From NCBI RefSeq assembly GCF_024806835.1, contig NZ_JANTYU010000001.1, positions 558,001 through 622,000 of the forward strand: a DNA stretch of 64,000 nucleotides, given 5' to 3'. Numbering within the stretch: position 1 is the stretch's first letter; each line of letters begins with the position of its first letter. The stretch comes from Xanthomonas sp. 3793. GTDB lineage: Bacteria > Pseudomonadota > Gammaproteobacteria > Xanthomonadales > Xanthomonadaceae. Shown here piece after piece: positions 17,998 to 26,982 of this stretch. The notes beneath the pieces were generated by a model, which saw only the letters and a list, made by a program, of their open reading frames with translations, made no database searches and had not been told where the DNA came from. The position numbers and the translations under genes are program-made.

Positions 17998-18009
17998 GGG
18001 ACCGTTCCC
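17998..18009 (-). promoter_or_regulatory. putative FruR operator at the fruR start
   Basis: GGGACCGTTCCC matches the fru palindrome GGGAACGTTCCC except at one position. It sits immediately upstream of the fruR GTG codon, consistent with autorepression. Confidence 0.6.
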
Positions 18010-18092
18010 GCTCCATTTGCGCACCTGACCCAGGCGCCGTGTCTACTCCGATGCTAACCCGAAAGCACTACAAGGATTTTGTGCACTGCACA

Positions 18093-18126
18093 TTGACCTG
18101 GATCGTGGGAACGTTCCCACTATACT
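18093..18126 (+). promoter_or_regulatory. fruB promoter with FruR operator
   Basis: The perfect 16-bp palindrome GTGGGAACGTTCCCAC occupies 18105-18120. TATACT at 18121-18126 abuts it as a -10 element. TTGACC at 18093-18098 is a possible -35, but the 22-bp spacing is too long for a normal promoter, so the real -35 may lie elsewhere. A repressor on the palindrome would block RNA polymerase directly. Confidence 0.75.
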
Positions 18127-18157
18127 TCCCAGCCTGATCCCCCAATCGGAGCCCGCC

Positions 18158-20674
18158 TTGTCTTCTCCGTCGCCCGCCCCCGTCACTCCCGAGCTCATCC
18201 GTCTGCGTGCGCAGGCCCGCGACAAGGACGACGCCATCGCACAGGCCGCCCAGCTGCTGGTCGCCGCAGGCTGTGTGGCGCCCGGTTACGACGCCAGCAT
18301 GCGGCGCCGAGAAGGCCTGGCCAATACCTTCCTCGGTCACGGCCTGGCGATCCCGCACGGCGTTGGCGAAGACCGTCACCTGGTGCGCCGCGACGGCATC
18401 GCGGTACTGCAGCTGCCCGAGGGCGTGGAGTGGAACCCGGGCCAGACCACCCGGCTGGTGGTGGGCATCGCCGCCCAGTCCGACACCCATATCACCCTGC
18501 TGCGCCGGCTGACCCGCCTGATCCAGGACCCTGCGCAGCTGGAAGCGCTGTTCACCACCGACGACCCCGGCGTGATCGTGGCCGCGCTCACCGGTGACCG
18601 TGCGCCGGACACCAGCGCCGCACCGGCCACCGACCTGGCCGAAACCTTCGCGTGGACCATCGCCTACCCCAGCGGCCTGCACGCCCGCCCCGCCACACGC
18701 TGGGCCGAGACCGCACGCGGCTTCTCGGCGCGTGCGCAGGTGCGCGCCGGCGACCAGGCCGCCGATGCCAAGAGCCTGGTCGGCCTGCTGCAGCTGGGCC
18801 TGCGTGCCGGCGACAGCATCACCGTCTCGGCCGAAGGCAGCGATGCCGCTGCCTTGCTCAAGCGCCTGCGCGCGGTGATGGACAGCCTGACCGCGCAGGA
18901 AAAGGCCGATGCCGAACGCGCCGCGCAACGCCGCGCCGCGCCGGTGGCGGGCTGGACGCCGCCGCAGGCGCAGCCGGGCATCGTCGGCATCGGCGCCAGC
19001 CCGGGCGTAGCGATCGGCATCGTGCACCGGCTGCGCGCGGCGCAGACCGAGGTGGCCGATCAACCGGTCGGCCTGGGCGATGGCGGCGCGCTGCTGCACG
19101 ACGCGCTGACCCGCACCCGCCAGCAGCTGGCGGCGATCCAGGACGACACCCAGCGCCGGCTCGGCGCCTCGGACGCGGCGATCTTCAAGGCCCAGGCCGA
19201 GCTGCTCAACGACACCGACCTGATCACCCGCACCTGCCAGCTGATGGTCGAAGGCCACGGCGTGGCATGGTCGTGGCATCAGGCGGTGGAACAGATCGCC
19301 TCGGGCCTGGCGGCGCTGGGCAACCCGGTGCTGGCCGGGCGCGCGGCCGACCTGCGCGACGTCGGCCGCCGCGTGCTGGCCCAGCTCGACCCGGCCGCCG
19401 CCGGCGCCGGCCTCACCGACCTGCCCGACCAACCCTGCATCCTGCTGGCCAGCGACCTGTCGCCGTCGGATACCGCCAACCTGGACACCGCACGCGTGTT
19501 CGGCCTGGCCACCGCGCAGGGCGGCCCGACCTCGCATACCGCGATCCTGTCGCGCACCCTGGGACTGCCGGCGCTGGTCGCGGCCGGCGGCCAGTTGCTG
19601 GATATCGAAGACGGCGTCACCGCCATCATCGACGGCAGCAGCGGACGCCTGTACGTCAACCCGTCCGCGCAGGATCTGGACGCGGCCCGCACGCATATCG
19701 CCGAGCAACAGGCCATCCGCGAGCGCGAGGCCGCCCAGCGCGCTCTGCCCGCCGAGACCACCGACGGCCACCACATCGACATCGGCGCCAACGTCAACCT
19801 GCCCGACCAGGTGGCGATGGCGCTGACCCAGGGCGCCGAAGGCGTCGGCCTGATGCGCACCGAATTCCTGTTCCTGGAAAGCGGACGCACACCCAGCGAA
19901 GACGAGCAGCACCAGACCTACCTGGCGATGGCGCAGGCGCTGGGGGGCCGCCCGCTGATCGTGCGCGCGCTGGACATCGGCGGCGACAAGCAGGTGGCGC
20001 ATCTGGAACTGCCGCACGAAGAAAACCCGTTCCTGGGCGTGCGTGGCGCGCGCCTGCTGCTGCGTCGCCCCGACCTGCTCGAACCGCAACTGCGTGCGCT
20101 TTATCGCGCTGCAAAAGATGGTGCGCGGCTGTCGATCATGTTCCCGATGATCACCTCGGTGCCGGAGCTGATCGCCTTGCGCGAGATCTGTGAACGCCTA
20201 CGCGCCGAACTCGACGCGCCCGAGGTTCCGATCGGCATCATGATCGAAGTGCCCGCCGCCGCCGCGCAGGCCGACGTGCTGGCGCGGCATGCGGACTTCT
20301 TCTCGATCGGCACCAACGACCTCACCCAGTACGTGCTGGCGATCGACCGCCAGAACCCGGAGCTGGCCGCCGAGGCCGACAGCCTGCATCCGGCCGTGCT
20401 GCGCATGATCCGCAGCACGATCGAGGGCGCGCGCAAGCACGACCGCTGGGTCGGCGTGTGCGGCGGCCTGGCCGGCGATGCGTTCGGCGCCAGCCTGTTG
20501 GCCGGCCTGGGCGTGCAGGAACTGTCGATGACGCCCAACGACATCCCCTCGGTGAAAGCGCGCCTGCGCGCGTCGTCGATCGGCCAGTTGCGGCAGTTGG
20601 CAGAACGGGCGCTGGACTGCGAAACCGCCGAGCAGGTGCGCGCACTGGAAGCGCAGCGCGGGGACGTGGCATGA
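18158..20674 (+). CDS. fruB: fructose PTS multiphosphoryl transfer protein (EIIA-HPr-EI)
   Basis: The 838-residue fusion carries three phosphocarrier domains. EIIA-Fru is at about residues 10-145 with active His67 in AIPHG. HPr is at about 163-250 with His175 in SGLHARPAT. Enzyme I is at about 273-838 with His460 in GGPTSHTAIL, then the PEP-binding barrel (GVGLMRTEFLFL, RALDIGGDKQ, GTNDLTQYVLAIDR). It passes phosphate from PEP to FruA in the cytoplasm without the general PTS proteins. The start codon is TTG, with GGAG about 7 bp upstream. Its stop overlaps the fruK start (ATGA). Confidence 0.96.
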   Translation: MSSPSPAPVTPELIRLRAQARDKDDAIAQAAQLLVAAGCVAPGYDASMRRREGLANTFLGHGLAIPHGVGEDRHLVRRDGIAVLQLPEGVEWNPGQTTRLVVGIAAQSDTHITLLRRLTRLIQDPAQLEALFTTDDPGVIVAALTGDRAPDTSAAPATDLAETFAWTIAYPSGLHARPATRWAETARGFSARAQVRAGDQAADAKSLVGLLQLGLRAGDSITVSAEGSDAAALLKRLRAVMDSLTAQEKADAERAAQRRAAPVAGWTPPQAQPGIVGIGASPGVAIGIVHRLRAAQTEVADQPVGLGDGGALLHDALTRTRQQLAAIQDDTQRRLGASDAAIFKAQAELLNDTDLITRTCQLMVEGHGVAWSWHQAVEQIASGLAALGNPVLAGRAADLRDVGRRVLAQLDPAAAGAGLTDLPDQPCILLASDLSPSDTANLDTARVFGLATAQGGPTSHTAILSRTLGLPALVAAGGQLLDIEDGVTAIIDGSSGRLYVNPSAQDLDAARTHIAEQQAIREREAAQRALPAETTDGHHIDIGANVNLPDQVAMALTQGAEGVGLMRTEFLFLESGRTPSEDEQHQTYLAMAQALGGRPLIVRALDIGGDKQVAHLELPHEENPFLGVRGARLLLRRPDLLEPQLRALYRAAKDGARLSIMFPMITSVPELIALREICERLRAELDAPEVPIGIMIEVPAAAAQADVLARHADFFSIGTNDLTQYVLAIDRQNPELAAEADSLHPAVLRMIRSTIEGARKHDRWVGVCGGLAGDAFGASLLAGLGVQELSMTPNDIPSVKARLRASSIGQLRQLAERALDCETAEQVRALEAQRGDVA

Positions 20675-21627
20675 GCCTGCAGGCCATCACCGTTACGCTG
20701 AATCCGGCGATCGACCAGACCATCCGGCTCGACAGCCTGCAGCCCGGCGCCGTGCATCGCGCCAGCAGCGTGCGCAACGATGCCGGCGGCAAGGGCATCA
20801 ACGTGGCTGCCTGCCTGGCCGATTGGGGCACCGGTGTCGCCGCACTTGGCGTGCTCGGCGGCGGCAATGCCGGCGTGTTCGAAGCGCTGTTCCGCGAGCG
20901 CGGCATCGTCGACCACTGCCAGCGCGTGGCCGGCGAAACCCGCACCAATCTCAAGCTGGTGGAGGCGCGCAGCAACGACACCACCGACATCAACCTGCCC
21001 GGCCTGCAGCTGACCAGCGCGCATCTACAGGGCGTAGCCGATCAACTCGCGCCGCTGCTGCGCCCCGGCCTGCCGGTGGTGCTGTCCGGCAGCCTGCCTG
21101 CCGGCCTGCCGGACGACAGCTGGGCGCAGCTGCAGGCGCAGGCCAGCGCCGCCGGCGCACGCGTCCTGCTCGATACCAGCGGTGCGCCGCTGGTGGCCGC
21201 ATTGGGCGCCGCCCGCGACGCCCTGCCGTACGCGGTCAAGCCGAACCGCCACGAACTGGAAGCCTGGACCGGCCGACCGCTCACCGACCGCGCCGCGCTC
21301 AGCGCCGCTGCGCACGAACTACTCGCGCGCGGCATCCAGCTGGTGGTGATTTCGATGGGCACCGACGGTGCGTTGTTCGTGCAGCGCGACCAGCGACTGA
21401 TCGCGCGTCCGCCGCGGCTGGCGCAGGGCAGCAGCGTGGGCGCAGGCGATGCGATGGTGGCCGGACTGGCCGCCGCACTGCTGGATGCGGCCACCGATCT
21501 GGAGCAGTGCGCACGGCTGGCCACGGCGTTTTCGATGTGCCGGCTGGAAAGCGGCGACGCGCGCAGGCTCAGCGCCGACGGCGTGCGGCGTGCTGCAAGC
21601 CAGGTCGTGATCGAGATGCTGTCGTGA
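20671..21627 (+). CDS. fruK: 1-phosphofructokinase
   Basis: This 318-residue PfkB-family kinase phosphorylates fructose 1-phosphate to fructose 1,6-bisphosphate. The N-terminal TLNPAIDQTI, the GGKGINVA sugar-binding motif (residues 39-46) and the GAGDAMVAG anion hole/catalytic-base motif near residue 255 are all present. It overlaps fruB by 4 bp and lies 148 bp before fruA in the same operon. Confidence 0.96.
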   Translation: MSLQAITVTLNPAIDQTIRLDSLQPGAVHRASSVRNDAGGKGINVAACLADWGTGVAALGVLGGGNAGVFEALFRERGIVDHCQRVAGETRTNLKLVEARSNDTTDINLPGLQLTSAHLQGVADQLAPLLRPGLPVVLSGSLPAGLPDDSWAQLQAQASAAGARVLLDTSGAPLVAALGAARDALPYAVKPNRHELEAWTGRPLTDRAALSAAAHELLARGIQLVVISMGTDGALFVQRDQRLIARPPRLAQGSSVGAGDAMVAGLAAALLDAATDLEQCARLATAFSMCRLESGDARRLSADGVRRAASQVVIEMLS

Positions 21628-21775
21628 GCGCGGCCTTGCACCAGGCGGCGACCGCCACGCAGGTCTCCGCGCATCGTTCCGACCGCCGCCATCCCGGCAC
21701 GCGTCACCCGTACGCGTAACGCCCCAATTCCCCCGCCGGCCTCACCGGCGACCGCAATACAGCAGGAGTTTTGCC

Positions 21776-23521
21776 ATGTCCTCTTCCATCGTGGTCATCG
21801 CCGCCGGCGAACGCAGTACCGAAGCCGTCCTGGCGGCCGAAGCGCTGCGCCGCGCGGCCACCGCCGCCGGACGCAGCGTGACGATCGAAATCCGCAGCGA
21901 CCAGGGCGTGCTCGGCGCGCTGCCGACCGAGCTGACCAGCGGCGCCGCGCAGGTCCTGGTCGTCGGCGATGCCGATGCCGACACCGCGCGCTTCGGCGAT
22001 GCGCAACTGCTGCACCTGAGCCTGGGTGCGGTGCTGGACGATCCGGTCGCCGCCGTCAGCCAGCTCGCTGCCCCCACCGCACCAGCCAGCACACCGGCAG
22101 CGACCGACGCATCCGGCGCAGGCGGCAAGCGCATCGTTGCGATCACCTCCTGCCCCACCGGCATCGCGCACACCTTCATGGCCGCCGAAGGCCTGCAGCA
22201 GGCCGCCAAGAAGCTTGGCCACCAGATGCGCGTGGAAACGCAAGGTTCGGTGGGTGCGCAGGACGCATTGACCGACGAGGAAATCCGCGCGGCCGATGTG
22301 GTCATCATCGCCGCCGACCGCGAAGTGGACCTGGCCCGTTTCGCCGGCAAGCGCGTGCTCAAGAGCGGCACCAAGCCGGCCATCAACGACGGCCCGGCCC
22401 TGATCAACAAGGCGCTGGCCGAGGCCGGCGTACAGGGCGGCGCGGCGCCGGCCACCGGCACCGCCGCCAGCACGGCCGCAAGCAAGGGCAACGGCCGCAC
22501 CGGCGCCTACAAGCATCTGATGACCGGCGTGTCGTTCATGCTGCCCTTCGTCACCGCCGGCGGCCTGCTGATCGCACTGGCCTTCGCGCTCGGCGGCATC
22601 TATGCCGGCGACGATGCGCACCAGGGCATGCTGGCCTGGTCGCTGTTTCAGATCGGCGCCAAGGCCGGCTTCACCCTGATGGTGCCCGCGCTGGCCGGCT
22701 ATATCGCCTACTCCATCGCCGACCGCCCCGGCATCGCGCCCGGCATGATCGGCGGGCTGGTCGCGGCCAATCTCAATGCGGGTTTCCTCGGCGGAATTAT
22801 TGCGGGCTTCATCGCCGGCTACGGTGTGGCCGCGCTCAACCGATATATCAAGCTGCCGCGCAACCTGGAAGGACTCAAGCCGGTGCTGATCCTGCCGGTG
22901 CTGGGCACGCTGCTGGTCGGGCTGGCGATGATGTACGTGTTCGGCCAGCCGGTCGCCGACCTGCTGGCCTGGCTCACCGCCTGGCTGCGCGGCATGCAGG
23001 GCAGCAGCGCGCTGCTGCTGGGCCTGTTGCTTGGCGGCATGATGGCCTTCGACATGGGCGGGCCGGTCAACAAGGCCGCCTACGCTTTTTCGACTGGTCT
23101 GATCGCCAGCCAGGTCTATACCCCGATGGCCGCCGCCATGGTCGCCGGCATGACCCCGCCGCTGGGCATCGCGCTGGCCACCTGGGTATTCCGCAACCGC
23201 TTCACCGTCGAAGAGCGCGGCTCGGCCACCGCCGCCGGCGTGCTCGGGCTGGCCTTCGTCACCGAAGGCGCCATCCCCTACGCCGCGCGCGACCCGCTGC
23301 GCACCATTCCGGCGCTGGTGATCGGCTCGGCCGTGGCCGGTGCGATCTCGATGTCGGTCGGCGCCGAACTGAAGGCCCCGCATGGCGGCATCTTCGTGCT
23401 GCTGATCCCCAATGCCGTCACCCATCTGGCGATGTATGTGCTGGCCTTGCTTGCCGGCGTGGTGGTCACCGCCATCGCCCTGCGCGTGCTCAAGAAGCCG
23501 GTGGCCGACGTCGTCGCCTGA
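21776..23521 (+). CDS. fruA: fructose-specific PTS permease, EIIB'BC
   Basis: The protein has 581 residues. An N-terminal degenerate IIB' domain (1-95) and an Ala/Pro linker precede a functional IIB domain with phosphorylated Cys126 in ITSCPTGIAHT. The IIC membrane domain (about 240-575) has some ten hydrophobic segments and the motifs LAFVTEGAIPYAARDP and PHGGIFVLL. It imports fructose and releases fructose 1-phosphate. The 148-bp gap after fruK contains the ribosome binding site AGGAG. Confidence 0.96.
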   Translation: MSSSIVVIAAGERSTEAVLAAEALRRAATAAGRSVTIEIRSDQGVLGALPTELTSGAAQVLVVGDADADTARFGDAQLLHLSLGAVLDDPVAAVSQLAAPTAPASTPAATDASGAGGKRIVAITSCPTGIAHTFMAAEGLQQAAKKLGHQMRVETQGSVGAQDALTDEEIRAADVVIIAADREVDLARFAGKRVLKSGTKPAINDGPALINKALAEAGVQGGAAPATGTAASTAASKGNGRTGAYKHLMTGVSFMLPFVTAGGLLIALAFALGGIYAGDDAHQGMLAWSLFQIGAKAGFTLMVPALAGYIAYSIADRPGIAPGMIGGLVAANLNAGFLGGIIAGFIAGYGVAALNRYIKLPRNLEGLKPVLILPVLGTLLVGLAMMYVFGQPVADLLAWLTAWLRGMQGSSALLLGLLLGGMMAFDMGGPVNKAAYAFSTGLIASQVYTPMAAAMVAGMTPPLGIALATWVFRNRFTVEERGSATAAGVLGLAFVTEGAIPYAARDPLRTIPALVIGSAVAGAISMSVGAELKAPHGGIFVLLIPNAVTHLAMYVLALLAGVVVTAIALRVLKKPVADVVA

Positions 23522-23696
23522 GCCAACCCGCGGCGGCAGGCAGCTGCCGCCGCATCCGACGCGCCGGACGCGCGTCACCGCTGATTGCTGTTACCCCGCC
23601 GCGCCGCGCATTGATCGCGCGCCGCCAGCGGCTTGCCCATCCCCTTGCTGTCGCGTCCGCCATCTCGGCCACGCCCTCTTTGTTCGGAGTCCTGCC

Positions 23697-24974
23697 ATGT
23701 CCGCCCTGCTCTCCCACCGCGCCTCCCATCGTCTGCTGTGCCTGTCGCTTGCCATGGCGCTGGCCCCCTTGGCCCACGCGCAGGAGGCCGCCGACGCCTT
23801 CAAGCTCAAGCTGGGTTACACCGGCGAAGCGGCGTCGATGATCGATGGCGGCCGCAAGAACGGCGATGCCTACGCCGGCCAGCTGATGGTCGGCACCGAC
23901 GTGGACATGGACCGCCTGTTCGGCTGGAACGGCGCCACGGTCAAGCTGTACGTCTCCAACCGTCATGGCACCAACCTGTCCAACAGCAGCATCGGCAACA
24001 GCACCTCGGTGCAGGAAATCTACGGCGGCCAGGGCACGCGGCTGGCCAACTTCACCCTGCTGCAGAAACTGTTCAACGACCGCCTGGAACTGGAAGCCGG
24101 CCGCAGCGTGGCCAATATCCACTTCCTCGGCTCGGACCTGTGCCAGTACTTCCAGGGCAACTCGGCCTGCGGCAACCCCACCTTCGTGTTCCGCACCAGC
24201 AACTTCACCTACTGGCCGGTCTCCAGCTGGGCCGCGCATGCCACCGCCTGGGTCACGCCCAAGGTCTATGTGCATGTCGGCGCGTATGAAGTGAACCCGG
24301 TGCAGGCCCAGGACGGCCAGCACGGTTTGAAGTGGAGCACCGACGACACCACCGGCGTGGTGGTGCCCTACGCCATCGGCTACAAGAACAAGGGCGGCGA
24401 CGGCACGCTGGCGGCGATGTACGAACTCGGCGGCTGGCAGGACAACTCCGACTACACCGACCCGCTACGCGACCGCAACGGCAACCCCGCCGTGCTCAGC
24501 GGCCTGGGCTATGAAAACAAGCAAGGCCGCTCGGGCCTGTTCGGCCGCTTCGAGCAGCAGGTCACCAACCCCGACCCGTCCGGCACCCGCGGCCTGACCG
24601 TGTTCGCCGCCATGCTCAAGAGCACCGGCGGCCAGGCGATCGAGGATCACTTCGTGCAGCTCGGCCTGGTGCAGAAAGGCACCTTCGCCAGCCGCCCGCA
24701 GGACAACATTGCGTTTGTGATCACCCAGCAGAAGTACAGCGACGAGGCGATCGAAAACCTGCGCCTGGCGCGCGCCTCCGCCGGCGGCACCGGCACCCCG
24801 GCCGACAACCAGATCATGATGGAGCTCAGCTACGGCATCCAGGTCACCAAGCGCCTGCGCATCGCGCCGAACCTGCACTACGTGATCAACCCGGACCAGT
24901 TCAACGAACCGACGCGCACCAGCGATCTGAAGAACGCGTTGATCGCGGGCATGCGGATCGATTGGAATCTGTGA
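23697..24974 (+). CDS. oprB: OprB-family carbohydrate-selective porin
   Basis: The 425-residue outer-membrane protein starts at ATG 23697. A signal peptide ends at AHAQ-EA (about residue 30). The mature part has the alternating beta-strand pattern and motifs of OprB porins (DRLFGWNGATVKLYVSN, ALIAGMRIDWNL at the C-terminus, closing on a hydrophobic residue). It lies 175 bp downstream of fruA on the same strand and probably admits fructose or related sugars across the outer membrane. A separate promoter in the gap cannot be excluded. Confidence 0.9.
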   Translation: MSALLSHRASHRLLCLSLAMALAPLAHAQEAADAFKLKLGYTGEAASMIDGGRKNGDAYAGQLMVGTDVDMDRLFGWNGATVKLYVSNRHGTNLSNSSIGNSTSVQEIYGGQGTRLANFTLLQKLFNDRLELEAGRSVANIHFLGSDLCQYFQGNSACGNPTFVFRTSNFTYWPVSSWAAHATAWVTPKVYVHVGAYEVNPVQAQDGQHGLKWSTDDTTGVVVPYAIGYKNKGGDGTLAAMYELGGWQDNSDYTDPLRDRNGNPAVLSGLGYENKQGRSGLFGRFEQQVTNPDPSGTRGLTVFAAMLKSTGGQAIEDHFVQLGLVQKGTFASRPQDNIAFVITQQKYSDEAIENLRLARASAGGTGTPADNQIMMELSYGIQVTKRLRIAPNLHYVINPDQFNEPTRTSDLKNALIAGMRIDWNL

Positions 24975-25249
24975 CGCGTAGAGAGGCTGCGCGCGTCGCT
25001 CGTATGCCTGGCGGGCACCATTGCCTGAAGTGAGTGGCGGGTGCGTTGCATCTGACTGCAGTGCAACGCATGGCGTCGACTCGGTTGGCTTGGGCATTTG
25101 CCGGATATGGCCGACGGGTTTGATGAGCCGCGTCGGTACGCAATCGCGCGTAATGAAGCTTTATCGGCCCACCTGGTCGCGCGCGAGCCAGTCGCTGGAC
25201 ACGCAAGATCACGCGACGACGGATGCCGAAGCTGTAATGACCCACCACC
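24975..25249. other. left flank of the integron
   Basis: There is no recognisable gene between the porin stop and the last attC site. An inverted repeat GCGTTGCA/TGCAACGC with an 11-bp loop lies near 25041-25068, without a following T run. No target duplication or partner of the attI junction is visible. Confidence 0.5.
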
Positions 25250-25309
25250 GCCTAATACCTGAACTAAGCCGCACCGCGAAGCGGTGTCGGCTTGAATGAA
25301 TTGTTAGGT
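25250..25309 (-). other. attC site 1 (array-distal end)
   Basis: The left box is GCCTAAT (complement of R') and the right box GTTAGGT (complement of R''). The stem ACCGC-GAA-GCGGT is perfectly paired, a compensated variant of the usual GCCGC/GCGGC. Confidence 0.85.
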
Positions 25310-25663
25310 GTACGCCGACTGGACGACACAACCTCACCCATCATAGTCCAAACCGTACAACTCACAAACGCAAACCATGAATCCACATACAGCATGGAGT
25401 GCATGCTGCTCGATTGGCATGTGCACTACGACAAGTACGCTAGGCGATGCCTCCAGGTCATGCGCGGTAGCTACGCCGTACTGATACTCGTTGATTCAAC
25501 TGGCAACAATCTCGGCTTTCTCGGCTATCGGACAGCGCAGCAAGATATTGACGTTTCTTGGAATGCCAAAGCAATCACCCTGGCTGTCGAGCCTGCGAAG
25601 AAGCTCGACATCCGCGACCGCTGTTTCCATCAATTTCTCTACTACTGCCATGCGCAAACCTAA
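25292..25663 (+). CDS. cassette protein in reverse orientation, unknown function
   Basis: The 123-residue frame is the only cassette gene on the plus strand. Its first codons (MNELLG) come from attC site 1, so translation may really start further in, at Met35 or Met38 (about 25394 or 25403). The body includes LLDWHVHYDKYARRCLQVMRGSYAVLILVDSTGNNLGF and ends RCFHQFLYYCHAQT. The stop TAA falls in the left box of attC site 2. I recognise no family. Opposite to the array direction, it would need its own promoter. Confidence 0.55.
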   Translation: MNELLGVRRLDDTTSPIIVQTVQLTNANHESTYSMECMLLDWHVHYDKYARRCLQVMRGSYAVLILVDSTGNNLGFLGYRTAQQDIDVSWNAKAITLAVEPAKKLDIRDRCFHQFLYYCHAQT

Positions 25664-25717
25664 AGCTTGAATTAAGCCGAGCCACGAAGCGACTTCGGCT
25701 TGAATGAAGTGTTAGAC
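25658..25717 (-). other. attC site 2
   Basis: The left box is ACCTAAA and the right box GTTAGAC. The inner stem CCAC/CGAC is mispaired, so this site looks decayed. Confidence 0.8.
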
Positions 25718-25720
25718 CTG

Positions 25721-26107
25721 TCACCTAGGTGAAGTCAGGCCGCTGTCGAACTTGAACTCAAATGAAGCCTGATGGCGACACGGTCTAGCTTGTGACGGAT
25801 AACGCCATTGCCGCAAAACCGAAAGAACTACTTCATTGTGCCCAGTTGGACTGGGCCTAGTGCGCCCGACAGGCTGCCACTCCGCAGATTTGACGAAAGC
25901 TGACCTGACACGACCGTCGAGGTCGATAGTGAAGGAAATAACCACGCTACCCCCAAAGTCGTTGTGAAGTTTGGCGGGGAGCGTTGGGGGAACGAGAGTC
26001 AAAGGCCGCAACCCCGATGCACACGCGGGCAAGGGGTACTCGGTGGAGCATGCGCTAGCAGATGCACACAAAAGGGCAAGAGCCGTGACACGATGCAGTA
26101 ATGTCAT
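25721..26107 (-). CDS. TonB C-terminal-like lipoprotein (cassette)
   Basis: The protein has 128 residues from ATG 26107. A hydrophobic leader ending in SASAC (Cys about residue 20) suggests a lipoprotein. The rest fits the TonB C-terminal fold: LPAKLHNDFGGSVVISFTID-LDGRVRSAFVKSAEW, then EVVLSVLRQWRYPSQA and a final beta strand. No proline-rich spacer or N-terminal anchor helix of true TonB is present, so it is a TonB-CTD-like periplasmic protein rather than an energy transducer. AGG in the attC R' core lies 6 nt upstream of the ATG and may serve as ribosome binding site. Confidence 0.7.
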   Translation of the reverse strand: MTLLHRVTALALLCASASACSTEYPLPACASGLRPLTLVPPTLPAKLHNDFGGSVVISFTIDLDGRVRSAFVKSAEWQPVGRTRPSPTGHNEVVLSVLRQWRYPSQARPCRHQASFEFKFDSGLTSPR

Positions 26108-26112
26108 GGCAG

Positions 26113-26172
26113 GCCTAACAACTGAGTTAAGCCGCACCGCGAAGCGGCGTCGGCTTAAATGAAGTATTAGCG
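26113..26172 (-). other. attC site 3
   Basis: The left box is GCCTAAC; the right box ATTAGCG is degenerate. The stem ACCGC/GCGGC has one mismatch. Confidence 0.82.
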
Positions 26173-26176
26173 GCCA

Positions 26177-26557
26177 TCAAGCGACGCTTGCTTGGTACAC
26201 AGAAACCATGTGCTCGCTGGTGGAAATGGCATGCTCCGCGCTGCAAGTAAAGCACTCATCCGCAAAGCTCGGACGGTTATTCAATCGATTTAACCAAGGA
26301 AAGCGACTACGACGAAACCCTTCGTTGGCGAGGCGCGCGTGAATCATACTCTCAACTGCGACGGCAGCGTGGTTGGAGGCCAACGAGAAAATTCCTACCT
26401 GCCGCCAATCCTCGGCTCCGCCGTAGCACATCTCTATCAAGTGTGGAACGCGCCTGGCATTGTTGGATTTTCCAACCTTTACGAGGCCCTGTGATTCGCT
26501 GGCAAGTATGTACACATGGCAGTTGCTCTCTACTTCTGACACCCGAAAACCTTTCAT
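26177..26557 (-). CDS. GIY-YIG (T5orf172-like) nuclease-domain protein (cassette)
   Basis: The protein has 126 residues. The N-terminus CHVYILASESQGLVKVGKSNNARRV matches the start of the T5orf172/MUG113 branch of GIY-YIG domains (VYIL, then KVGKSNN and a basic residue). The following VESMIHARLANEGFRRS contains the glutamate and histidine expected in the next helix. The start ATG 26557 is used; a GTG two codons upstream lies in the attC box and is less likely. Such proteins are often encoded in mobile DNA. Whether this one cuts DNA cannot be judged. Confidence 0.65.
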   Translation of the reverse strand: MKGFRVSEVESNCHVYILASESQGLVKVGKSNNARRVPHLIEMCYGGAEDWRQVGIFSLASNHAAVAVESMIHARLANEGFRRSRFPWLNRLNNRPSFADECFTCSAEHAISTSEHMVSVYQASVA

Positions 26558-26560
26558 GGA

Positions 26561-26620
26561 CACTAACGCATGAATTATGCCGCGACGCGAAGCGGCGTCG
26601 GCTTGAATGAACTGTTAGAA
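26561..26620 (-). other. attC site 4
   Basis: The left box is CACTAAC and the right box GTTAGAA. The stem is CGACGC-GAA-GCGGCG with one mismatch. Confidence 0.82.
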
Positions 26621-26627
26621 CTCAGGC

Positions 26628-26909
26628 TCACGTAACGACCACCTGGTCTGGAGCGCGTAGATTGGATTGCTTGTGCTCCGCGTTGTAAACGCGGATATGA
26701 AAGCTTCCTGTGGCAAGAAGATCAGCCGCTTCTTCGAGCGTATCAACAAGAACCTTATTTACTCCGTAGCGCAGAGGCTTGCCGCTTTTTGCCGCAAGAT
26801 CCTCGGAGTGCAAGGTGTACTTTCCGCCTCTCGCTACCGCGAAGAATGGCTTACCGGCTACTTTCCCTGAAGTGCCGGTGGCACTGATCTCTTTGACGAC
26901 GCGCGACAT
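26628..26909 (-). CDS. hypothetical cassette protein, 93 residues
   Basis: It starts MSRVVKEISATGTSGKVAGK at ATG 26909, with a strong purine run (GGGGGGA) upstream, so unlike several neighbours it has its own ribosome binding site. It is a soluble, mixed alpha/beta sequence with DTLEEAADLLATGSFHIRVYNAEHK. I know no family for it. Confidence 0.7.
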   Translation of the reverse strand: MSRVVKEISATGTSGKVAGKPFFAVARGGKYTLHSEDLAAKSGKPLRYGVNKVLVDTLEEAADLLATGSFHIRVYNAEHKQSNLRAPDQVVVT

Positions 26910-26922
26910 AGTCCCCCCTGAT

Positions 26923-26982
26923 TTCTAACACCCGAGTTAATCTGCGCCGCGAAGTGGCGTCGGCTTGAATGATTTTTTAGGC
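26923..26982 (-). other. attC site 5
   Basis: The left box is TTCTAAC and the right box TTTAGGC. The stem GCGCCGC/GTGGCG is nearly complete. The right box supplies the stop codon of the next gene. Confidence 0.82.
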
